A stretch of DNA of 64,000 nt from Leptasterias polaris (Eukaryota > Echinodermata > Asteroidea > Forcipulatida > Asteriidae): NCBI GenBank assembly GCA_037783415.1, contig JAZGTN010000028.1:248001-312000 (forward strand), written 5' to 3'. A model generated the notes under the pieces. The model was not told the origin of the DNA. It saw nothing but the letters and a program-made list of their open reading frames with translations, and ran no database searches. How positions within the stretch are numbered: the stretch's first letter is position 1; each line of letters starts with the position of its first letter. The translations under genes were made by a program, and so were the position numbers. Shown piece by piece: positions 27,201 through 39,200 of this stretch.

Positions 27201-30200
27201 CCCAGAAAAAAAACTGAGTTGTGAAATGGACATAAACTATGGCGGTTAAAATTTCCCATGATTTACCTGGGATTTTTTCCTGGGAATTGGCTCTGAGTCT
27301 TAAAAGAACTTACATGTAAGTGGTATTCAAAGAAGTGTTGGTGGCTTGTTTTTGTATATGCTTAAGCAGATCTCATATCATCCCCTGAGATTTACACACA
27401 TGCACACAAGAAACTGTCTCTAATTAATCACTGTCTTCCATTCTATGCTTATTCCTGGCTCATGCAAAGTATGGTTAGTTTGGTTTTGCAGCAGTGAACC
27501 ATTTCCCTTGTATAGCAGAGCAAAACGCTACACAAAATACATCAGTAACTACTAAAAAATCATCATTTGCTACGCAATATTAGTATTCATTGTGCACAAA
27601 TATCAATTGAATTTTTCAAAATTGCTGGATGATATCGCTCAGTACCAAATCCATCAAATTCCAGCAAAGCTGTGGTGATTTAAGATTTGTGGTGGATATC
27701 CAGACACTTTGATGAATCTAATTGGACAAACAGGATCAGTTTGAGGGGTGTTGACTGCCAGTCAAGACACGACTCATTACAGCAGTGCTGGGGATGGATT
27801 TGTCATGCAACAGCTGTGATATTCAGTTTAATGTGCACTGCAGAATTGAACCTATGATCGAACCAATCAGTGTCAAAAAATCGCATCACACGGACTGGCT
27901 CATTTAAATTGGTAAACATGGCTGTTTTTCCATGTCTCTTTTTCAACTAATCAATAACTTTTTTATGAACAAGCACTGGTCCTTGCTCTATGGAACAAGC
28001 AAGTACATATATGTAGCATGAATAACAACCAACTATGGTCTTGAAAAACAAATTAGAATAAAACTGACCGAGCAGTGACCATGTTGGTAACTTGCGATGA
28101 TAAGTCCATTATCAACTGTTGACTGTCCTACTTTTTTGTTATGTTCATGTAAATGTTGAAAACTTTGGATAGCCTCTTAGTTTACAAGTGACAATTTGCA
28201 GAGAATTAAATTCAACAAAAGAAGTAGATAGCTTAGAACTGATGTATTTTTTTGCTTGTATGTTTACGGGCAGATTCATTAGACAACAGAGCATGATCAA
28301 ACTTTGGCACTTAGGCATGTCAACTCCAAACCTTGTTGATATTGGCTGCACCTGCATGGTTTGTTTATGTTTGTTTTTAATACTTAAACTGGTTTGTTTT
28401 ACTCACACAAAAGAGAAGTTCCTCATAATATTTGTTTCTTTGTGATAAATGTTAGGCAGCTAGTCAGAATAAACACCCAATTCAAGCTTTTATAGTTTAA
28501 TCTCACCTCTCAATTCAAAAAATTGTCCATGTTTTCCTTTGAAGCTGTTGATGTTTTGATACCCACTGCTAATTGGGTTTTGGAATTGCTAACTTTCAAT
28601 CACAGTTGAAGTACTGCAGGAATGTTTGAAAATAATTTCCTTGCACAAGTAATTTATTTCTGTATCTTGCCTTTCTGAGGAGCTGTTACTTTTTATTAGA
28701 TAAAACTTCAAAATGATTGGTAAATTTAAAATTATATTTTTGGAAAGTGCATACTTTTAGTTGCAGCTTTGTGATAAGCTGGAAGCCTATGCAAAAATAA
28801 ATTCCTAGGACAAGGGTATTTTGAACGCTCTGAGTAGCTGGGTTTTTCGTTTTGTTAGATAACCCAAATTCAAGACAGTTTTTGGCCTCCAGCCAAATAT
28901 CCATGCATACACACCATACTACATTGCAACGCAATGCAACTACTCCACCCTAAAGTGGAAATAAAAGGTGCTGCAACTTTCTCTGAACTTTCACAGTTTG
29001 ATTCCTGTGCATGTATCACAATTCTAATCAAGCATGTATGGATTGTGTGACAGGCATTAATAGGGATGTGATTCCTCCGTTTTTAACCGGAAATCTGTTT
29101 TTTTGCCCTCCAAAAAAAGAAATCCGCTTTTTTATTTAAGATCAAATTCATTAAAAAATGAAGATAAAATCATAATATATAACGCCCCAGATTGCAGAGT
29201 AGGACTTTTAAAACCGAATATAAATGTTATTATTGGGCTTCGTGCTCGCAAGTTTTCGAGCTCGCAAGCTTTCGCGCTTTGCGCTCAAGAGTTCAGGTTT
29301 TTTTTCAACAGCCTATCACATCCCTGATTATTGAGAGTTACCCTACCTAATGCTTGTGCTTCTTGGATAAGAACCCTGTTACTTTCCTGTGGTTAATAAT
29401 AAGGATCAATGCTTATCACAAGCATGCCCTCTGGTTAATCCAAAGGTCTTTGATCTACTGGAACAGCAGGTTGCAACAAGGGGGCCTGTCTAGACCAGAA
29501 TTATCTAGACCCCCAAAAGTCAGTTTATGAGTTATTAGGCTGAGTGGGATCTCCCATTGGCAGACTGTCTTACATGAGGTGTTTTGATTGGTCCCATGGT
29601 ACAGATAAAGAAGAAAAAAAGAAGCTGGTGAGTGGGTGGTTGACACCTCTATTGTTGCATTCCCATACAGTCATGCCTCACAGTTTATTGGGAGGTTTAT
29701 TGGCTGTGGGTATTAAATCACTGGAGTGTGACCAGGTACTGGGTACTGGACAATAGCTTCACAAGTCTATCTTGAGGATGTACAACTCAGCTGTAGATAG
29801 TTCTTGAGTTTAGTGAACTTCTTGTTTGCCTTGGAGGATTTATTGCAAGTTTATTGACAACCAATTAGTGGGTTCATGAAGTCATTGTCATTGTAGTGGA
29901 AGAGGATTGTTCAGTTTTTATTAGGCACAAAGATTTTATATGTAAGCTGTGTGTGGTGTGAAGTTGTGATCAAATGCACCTTAGCACTTCTTGACTGGCT
30001 GTTCAGCACAAAGTGCTGCTGGGCTAGGAGGGTAAAGTCGACTTTTGAAAACTTCCTGAATTCATGGTCTACATCAGAGTTTCACGGAGTACCGGTTTCA
30101 CTGGATGGGACTTGGAGAAGTTGTCATTTTTTTCTCAGATCTGACAGATTGTATCTGTTTTTGGTTTGGACTTTATTGCCATTGGCCTCGTTCGTTGTGC

Positions 30201-33200
30201 AATGTCAAAGTCACTTCTGCCTGGTCAGCACAGTTCCTGTTTCATGGCATTGATCTCCTAATAGGATCTCCTAAGGTAAATATTCTAAACACCAGGGCAT
30301 CGGGTATTGCAGTCAGACATGTCTTAACTGTTTAATCATCGGTTGATAAGTTAGGTTAGTGATTTCTTAGTAATTTTTGTGTTCCTATGTTTTGGGGCAT
30401 TAAACTCTTTCTACTCTCTGCAGGTGACTCAGTTTTGGTTAACACCTGTATTTTTTATTTTGTGAACAATATTGACCTCCAGGTCCAGTTATATTTGTAT
30501 TTACATATTTTCAGCTTAATTTTGTGCACTGAAGAAGGTCAGAAGGCTCTAGAGTCTATGCCCTTCTTCCAGGCACATAAAGTACTTTTGTCGGTCCTTT
30601 TGTCATAGTAGCAGAATGGCAAAAGCAATAAAATTGCTATACTGCTATATGTTTGTTTGCCCTGGGAAGTCACATCTTTTTGATAACAGTTTTTTTATAC
30701 TTGTGCTCTTCCCTGGACGTCCACTGCTCATCCTTTAGTGACCGTCCATCTAAAGAACAGGTCACAAGATGTTAATGTTCAAATCTTTCAACCCCTTTCT
30801 CTCTTCCTCTGCTGTTCTCCTACAGACACTGCCAGTTATCACTCCCTGACCAGCCAAGGGGATCCTGAAGAGCTGAAAGTCCCTTACGTCAGACCTACTA
30901 GTTTTGGATCAGACATAGAGGCAGATACCGAGAGTGCTGCTGAAACCTGCGCTGATCGACTCATCAGAGAGGCCGACGATATTCTTCAGGTTTGTTTGAT
31001 TTCTGAAAGATTTTGATTGTGTGTTTTTTTGTTTGTTTAATACTTCTTTTGGCTTCATCTCACAAGACAATTTTTCACAGGCAGCTTGGAGGCAACCAAC
31101 TGTAGATGAACAAAATATTGTATTATCCTTCACTACTGACCTAACTCCACCTATTCAAAACTTTGAGTTTACAAACTTGACCCTGTAAATCTGCAGTAAA
31201 TAATCCATACATACCATATATTTACGAATGCAACCACTCGGATACCTGTAAAAACGGGATACCTGTAAAAACGGGCCGTTTTTTGTACAGTACAATCAAA
31301 GTTGTAAATCTAATTCTAAACTTACAATATTCATATGAATAAGAAATGCTTAATGGATTTAAATTGGAGCTTTGGATTGCGTTCATAAGGTCAAACTGCC
31401 CCTCATTTCCCCTTGGCCTTAGGCAGTGCTTTACCGCAATGTGCAGGCAACTAGTTCCAGGCAAGCACTAACCTGGAAGAATTTTCAGAATCCACGTTAT
31501 TTTGGGGATAGTACACACAAAAATTTCCTTTTTGCTAGCATGGCGGTAGAACCGTTGGTAGAATTAAAGTGTTGTTTTTTAAGTCCTATTAAAGCCAATA
31601 GCAACTAGCAAGCCATATCCAGAGCTACCAACTTTCCCTGATTCTGCAGAAAGTTCTCTGAAAATAAACCAATCTTTCCATGTTCTGATAAACAATTATG
31701 ACAATCTCACTGATTATGGAAACATTTTTTTTATATTATGATGAATGTAATTCTAAATATCTCCCTGATTGTTGTACAATCTCCCTCAATGCAAGATGCA
31801 AATATTGGCGACTCTGCATATTAGTATCCAAGGTCTCTCAGTTTCTCTATCCAGTGCAATAACCAGGCATTTCCTGCCAACATTCTAAACTGAGTTTATT
31901 TGCTCATTAAATAGATCATGAGAATTAAGTCTCCCAAGTAACACCCAAGTAGGGCCTATATTAAAGTATAAGTATAACATAAAATATTTCTCAGTGTATA
32001 GAATGCTTAAGACTCACATCACATTGATATCAAGGCTAATGCCTTGGTTTGCTTCACTTTTTAGCCATTTCACCCTTTCTGAGAAGTGCCTGATTTTGAG
32101 GCAGGGTGTCAGTGTCACAAATGGTCTCACAGCCCAAACAAATTTTCCAGAAGGAATTGGGGGGGGGGGGGGGTGGATTCTATTGGGATAAACTTTCAAG
32201 ATGGGGTGAGAGGGGGGTCGGCTCACTGACTCAAAGGGTCATTGACCCTGGATTGACTTTTCTGATTTGATGTGGTGGGTATTGCATAGAGCATGTATTG
32301 AGGTAGTAGTTTAGTCAACCAACATACTGAATGACAGCAGTCAATTAGTGTCTCCCTGGTAAATTAAACATCCTGTGATTCCTCTGTGTATGTTGGGTCA
32401 GGCCACCAAATGTAAATATATGTTTATCCAGTTGAGGATTTGTAGTTTATCATATACATCTAAATGTCCATGTTTTTTATAAAAGCCTCTATGTATTGGC
32501 TAAAAGTCACTCCTGCTTTAGACAGCTCCAGGGTATTTCCTGGCAGGCATGATTTGTCAAGGTTTTTCTGAAGTTAAGTTTTTTTTGCTGTGATCCTCTC
32601 AAATTTGTAATTCTTTTAAAAGAAATTAATCATGAATGAGATTTGAAAATTGCTTGTTTGCAATTCCAATTGAAGAAGTAACTTCTCGAAAATTCTGATT
32701 TGTGAAGTCATTGATATATATTTTTTTTTAACTCGACACTGACACATTCTGTAGTAAAGAATAATCACCAATTTAAAAGAAAGAAAAACACAAGAATTTT
32801 TCCAGAAATGTGCGTCTAAATTTTGTCAAAGTTTCATTTTATTTTGCATATCAGTCAATCATATTTTCATGCCTACCCATAGAACAATCGACACTAGAAG
32901 TAGAGACAAAAGCTGGAGATTCCCCCAAAGTGAACCCAATCACTATCACATAAAAGAATCCCGTAGACAAAAGTACAGGTATAACTTCTTGGGCATCAAA
33001 ACTTGCTTCTGCCTCTGAACTTTTGAACCCTAACCTTCCTCTGCACTAAACCAAACTATCTTATTAGCTATGGTTGAGAAAAAGACTTGAAGTCTGGGTC
33101 CTTGATGAAGAGCAAAATTTCAAGATAGGACGAGCTTTTGCTTCTGTCTTGAAAGCTTCTTAGAAAATGTTGATTTGATTACGGCAGGAAGCCATTCATT

Positions 33201-36200
33201 TTGTGTACGCGTTAATTTCTTCGAGGATCCTAATTGTAGACCACGTGCAGAAAAATCTGAAAAAGGAAACATTATTTCCAGGGAGGTAAGCCATTCCCAT
33301 CCCTCACAAGTCTTTCCTCGCGCTGAAACGGCAGACTTCTGAAACGGCAGACTTCTGAAACGGAAAAGCTGTATCATACCCTCCTCCGAAAAACCAATCC
33401 CCTTGGGGGAAATCTTCCAACCAAAGTGACGAATCATACAAGTGCATGATCTACATTTCTACAAAAGAGAAAAAGCTTAGACTTCTGGGCCTGTTCCAAT
33501 TTCTCACTTTCTCTCTCTGTCTGTTTGGTTTTTGATCTGGGACTTGTTGGTTCAGTCGGCTGATGGGTGCTCTGCTGGAACAGAGAGTAATGGGTCAAGT
33601 TTAACGCTGACTGAGACAGAACTCGAGCAGGACAGCCCCAGGCACACTCCGGCCAGGAAGAGAGGGGTCAGGGGAAAACACAAGGCAAAAGGTAAGTTGT
33701 CTTATTCAATAATCCACTTCAACTATTTTGCTTATTCATAGCAGTTAGCGAAGTAAGTTGTTTTTGTACTACAAATAATTGATCCTTCAAATATAATCAC
33801 ATGTATTGTTATGGACCCTTTGGCACAAAACCAATTGGACGTGAATTGGTCTAAGATTTTATTCCAATTGGAAATTCAGTATTCCAATATAAACCTACTC
33901 ACAGCAAGTCAATACCAACTCAATCCAATTCTTTCCAACTGGAAATCCAATTGGAATGAATTGGAAATTTTGATAAGGGCGATCATGTTTTGGTGTTAAG
34001 TTTTTTGTCTTTCTGTGACAAATTACAATAGCAGACATGTGATTCCTCAGGATTTTTCCTGAATTCAGGACTTTTTCTCAACCTCCTTGAGTCTTCAAAT
34101 TGTCTTGAAAGAAGTAAGACAGTCATCAAAGGGAGAAAGAAATAGTCCACGTTGTGTTGAAACCTGTACTAGTGTTTTATTTCTGATGATGCACAGAGTC
34201 TGTAAACCTTCTTAACTGTAATATAAGAGAGGTTCTGGGGTCTGGAAATGGAATAAGTTTTGTTTTAAGGGTGAAAATTTGGACTTGGCCCTAAAGGGCC
34301 TATGGTTTTTATATAGGCATGAACTCCTTTCTCCTCTTTCCATTTGTGCTCACAATACTGTTAACAGTTTGGCTTGTGCACTTGAAGTTATAATGTAAAG
34401 TCTCCTGCCAATGGAAGTATAGAGCTATGGTTCTTATGACTCCTTGTTGTTGAACCCGATTCTAACATCTTTGTGGGTGGCCAGGTTTTTGGGTGGTTTT
34501 TTTAAGGCAGCACTTGCTTGACCTTGTAACCTCTAGGTCCTAGGTTCAAATCCCACAGGTGGTGATATACACATATTCAGGCCTGTTGAGACCATTGGTT
34601 GTTTTCATGGATGCATTATCTGTGCTGTACTCCCTTACCTACAGGCACATGTGATATGTAACTTCCTATATAGTAGGTTTGCTGAATTAACACAAAGGAT
34701 TTTTCATCTTTGAAGAGAAAAGTTCCTTTTCACTTTTTTTGAAAAAGGATTTCCATTAGAAAATCTCAAGAAGTTTGGGAATGGGAATATTTTGAAGGTT
34801 CAACAAGGTCATGCACCCGTTTTGTTTCTTAGCACAGAAGTTTGTTGCAAAAGCAAAATTAGGCAACCGGTCAAAATGCTATATCAATGGCTCATTGCTA
34901 TAAGGTCCTCACATTTGCAATTTCATAAATATGAAATGTAAAAAGGGCTATACGACTATAATTATATCATGATATCAAATAATCAAACATCTAATATAAA
35001 TGTTTTCCTAACAAAATTCATGTTTATCTTTGCAAAATAAATACTTTTGGAAGATACACACCCAGTAAGTTGAATTTACATGGTGCTTCAAAATATGATA
35101 TTCGTACAAATTGTAGCACTTTATCAATATAAATGTATCATGCTAATCACTACTTAATAGCTAGCAAATTATTTTGCAGAGCTCTCCTTCAAATTCAATG
35201 CCTGAATTTGTCTTGTAAAATAACTTAGGATATTGTAAAGAGATTTAGATTGAGCTTCAATGGTTTTTAGAGACATTTAGTTCAAATACAAGTGAGAGTA
35301 TTCCACATTGATATTTGCCACAAGAAAATATTTGTCATCTTCTCAAATACATTTAATCCAATATTTGGAATATGCAAAAGAAATCAACTTTAAGCAAGGT
35401 TCAGTTTCAAAAGAAATCAACTTTAAGCAAGGTTCAGTTGCAAAAGAAATCAACTTTAAGCAAGGTTCAGTTTCAAAAGAAATCAACTTTAAGCAAGGTT
35501 CAGTTTCAAAAGAAATCAACTTTAAGCAAGGTTCAGTTGCAAAAGAAATCAACTTTAAGCAAGGTTCAGTTTCAAAAGAAATCAACTTTAAGCAAGGTTC
35601 AGTTGCAAAAGAAATCAACTTTAAGCAAGGTTCAGTTGCAAAAGAAATCAACTTTAAGCAAGGTTCAGTTTCAAAAGAAATCAACTTTAAGCAAGGTTCA
35701 GTTGCAAAAGAAATCAACTTTAAGCAAGGTTCAGTTGCAAAAGAAATCAACTTTAAGCAAGGTTCAGTTGCAAAAGAAATCAACTTTAAGCAAGGTTCAG
35801 TTGCAAAAGAAATCAACTTTAAGCAAGGTTCAGTTGCAAAAGAAATCAACTTTAAGCAAGGTTCAGTTGCAAAAGAAATTAACTTTAAGCAAGGTTCAGT
35901 TGCAAAAGAAATCAACTTTAAGCAAGGTTCAGTTGCAAAAGAAATCAACTTTAAGCAAGGTTCAGTTGCAAAAGAAATCAACTTTAAGCAAGGTTCAGTT
36001 GCAAAAGAAATCAACTTTAAGCAAGGTTCAGTTGCAAAAGAAATCAACTTTAAGCAAGGTTCAGTTGCAAAAGAAATCAACTTTAAGCAAGGTTCAGTTG
36101 CAAAAGAAATCAACTTTAAGCAAGGTTCAGTTTCAAAAGAAATCAACTTTAAGCAAGGTTCAGTTTCAAAAGAAATCAATTTTAAGCAAGGTTCAGTTGC

Positions 36201-39200
36201 AAAAGAAATCAACTTTAAGCAAGGTTCAGTTGCAAAAGAAATCAACTTTAAGCAAGGTTCAGTTGCAAAAGAAATCAACTTTAAGCAAGGTTCAGTTGCA
36301 AAAGAAATCAACTTTAAGCAAGGTTCAGTTGCAAAAGAAATCAACTTTAAGCAAGGTTCAGTTTCAAAAGAAATCAACTTTAAGCAAGGTTCAGTTTCAA
36401 AAGAAATCAATTTTAAGCAAGGTTCAGTTGCAAAAGAAATCAACTTTAAGCAAGGTTCAGTTGCAAAAGAAATCAACTTTAAGCAAGGTTCAGTTGCAAA
36501 AGAAATCAACTTTAAGCAAGGTTCAGTTGCAAAAGAAATCAACTTTAAGCAAGGTTCAGTTGCAAAAGAAATCAACTTTAAGCAAGGTTCAGTTGCAAAA
36601 GAAATCAACTTTAAGCAAGGTTCAGTTGCAAAAGAAATCAACTTTAAGCAAGGTTCAGTTGCAAAAGAAATCAACTTTAAGCAAGGTTCAGTTGCAAAAG
36701 AAATCAACTTTAAGCAAGGTTCAGTTGCAAAAGAAATCAACTTTAAGCAAGGTTCAGTTGCAAAAGAAATCAACTTTAAGCAAGGTTCAGTTGCAAAAGA
36801 AATCAACTTTAAGCAAGGTTCAGTTGCAAAAGAAATCAACTTTAAGCAAGGTTCAGTTGCAAAAGAAATCAACTTTAAGCAAGGTTCAGTTGCAAAAGAA
36901 ATCAACTTTAAGCAAGGTTCAGTTGCAAAAGAAATCAACTTTAAGCAAGGTTCAGTTGCAAAAGAAATCAACTTTAAGCAAGGTTCAGTTTCAAAAGAAA
37001 TCAACTTTAAGCAAGGTTCAGTTTCAAAAGAAATCAACTTTAAGCAAGGTTCAGTAAGCAAGGTTCAGTTGCAAAAGAAATCAACTTTAAGCAAGGTTCA
37101 GTTTCAATATTCAAAATTCCATTCACTAAACTGCCTACAGTATGTCACATTAATCCAAGTAAACAATTATACCAGTTGGTCGTCCATTTTTTTTTTCAAA
37201 AAGAGGAGGACCTTTTTATTAAAATGTTTGTATAATTTCCCTGAAGGAGGAAAAAGCCAGGCTAAAAATTTGCTGGCTTTATAGAACTTAGAAGTCAAAA
37301 GAATGGTACCAAGATAAATTGAAAATGCATGAAAAATTTAGTATTTTGTGGACAAATAAAAAGGGATGAGGCTTCAAAAAGGATGAGGGCAGGGATGATC
37401 AACTGTTTTTTGTTTCTGCTCGGCCATAACTTTGTTTTTGGACATGCTTGCTTTTTTCCAAAGTGCATATTTTCTTTATTAAAAGAGTAATGAGCCTATA
37501 CTCAGTCAGTTTTGCCAACATAACCAGTGTAGTACAAGCGCCCTATCTTTTGAGTATGCCATTGATTGTATGATGATGCTCTGATAAAAATTCATGATTT
37601 ATTTCTGGAATCTATCCATGGATGTCATAACAAATGCATCTATCAATCTGAAATCTCTCGCTGCTGATATAAAAGCATTTGAGTTTATTTATGTAAGGAG
37701 TCTGCTCTCCACTCTGGAAATATAACCGGGTGGAAACATTTTGTAAACAGTTCAAGTGGGTTTCGGGATTTGCAGAGGGTAGGAGAGTGAAGCTCTGAAG
37801 TGATGACAAGGGAAAAAATATGGGGTTTTATCACGAACGAACATCTACTGTATCACTTAAAAAGAGATTTTACAGTGAGTCTTAAAAAAAGCTGTTTCTA
37901 ATGAGTTGGTACATTACATTGACACCCTTATAATCCCCAACCAATCAAAATCCAACTGCATGTTTTGTTTGAATCTGTTGGACTGAGGACTGTGCTTGTG
38001 AACAGATTATTCTTAACATTGTACATGGGATAAGGCTCACCACCATCCAGTGTTGTTGACTTGCCATATCATGTTGGATCAGGGTTTTATAAATAACTGA
38101 AGGGAGTGGGGGTGAATTTGAAGGGGAAACAACACAGTTCTTTGACTTTGCTAGTATGTAATAATAATAATCGAAGTCTTATATAGCGCCGGTATCCGCC
38201 AATGCAGGCGCTCATGGCACTTGCTCAAAAAACTGCACTCTAGTCAGCTGAGCTCCAAGTGCATTTAGTCTGGGTAGTCATACAAATTACCAAGTTTGGT
38301 TTGTGTTTTCTAAATAGATCAATACTATTATCACCCAAACTGTTCTACTCGGTACTTTTTGGATGATAAATTCTGTGAGGATGATCATAATCAGTATTAC
38401 AGTGTAGTGTGAACTCTTACATAAATGTACCTGTCATTTTTCACAAGTCAGATCTGTAATGATACAACCATATTTTTGTGCAAAAAGAAAAATGAATCTG
38501 TGAAAGTTTGCCTTTTAACCCTTCCATCCCATACCTCCCTCAAGGCAAACTACCACAGCCCATCTGTTGGTTATTCATGAATGACACCACACTCTCAACC
38601 AATCACATGCTGGTGCACATCCTTCCAAGAAACAGACTCTTGCATTACCACAAGCTGATGGGGGATTAACTGATTAGAACATCTGCATGTTTGAAATCAG
38701 TACCAGTGATTCAAAACTCCACAGAGTTAATCCCAGTGACAAAATTAAGAAAGTATTTTTCCTCTGAACTGGTAGTTTGTTGAGTTAAGGCTTAAGACAA
38801 AATCAACATAAGGATTAACAATGAGATGGACATATTATCAGAGTTAGTCAGTGGTCAGTATAGTCTCCCGCACGTTTTTCCTTAGACCTTAGACCGCTGT
38901 TGCATGTTTATTCGTAAGCGTCAACAGCCCTCTGGTGTAGAGCAGAAAACAAACACAGGAAACGGTTACTTGTGATTGTGTTTTCTGTGTAATCACAGTC
39001 AACATTATCCATTGTATCTTTGGTGGTGAACTGTGCTGTCAAACACTTCACCAATAGATTTTGGGAGGCCCCTACGTGTATCGCTAACTTAAGATGACTT
39101 CAGTTTTGTCATCAGATGTGGAATTTCGAAGAAGCCATTGCCTTGATCTGAACCTTTTCAAAATGACAGACTATATAATTATTCAAAGGAAACACCTGTT

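Larger units (their letters stand above)
20008..30825 (+). other. Teneurin intron 1 (10.8 kb)
   Basis: The largest intron. It holds a 981-bp transposon (20304-21284) nested in a MITE, a repeat copy at about 22390-22590, the C-rich 24197-24660 repeat, a tRNA-like stretch at 25085-25145, poly-C/G runs, an inverted copy of the 3541-3702 repeat at 27494-27642 and a hAT-like MITE at 29061-29325. No additional in-phase coding exon was found. The minus-strand ORFs at 21709-21969 and 26160-26360 have no recognisable domain. Confidence 0.7.

Noticed and set aside
35308..37284. 658-codon ORF (and overlapping 561- and 572-codon ORFs) as a repeat-protein gene
   Set aside because: They arise because a 33-bp tandem unit lacks stops in several frames on both strands. 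There is no start context, no non-repeat domain and no splice link to the neighbouring exons.
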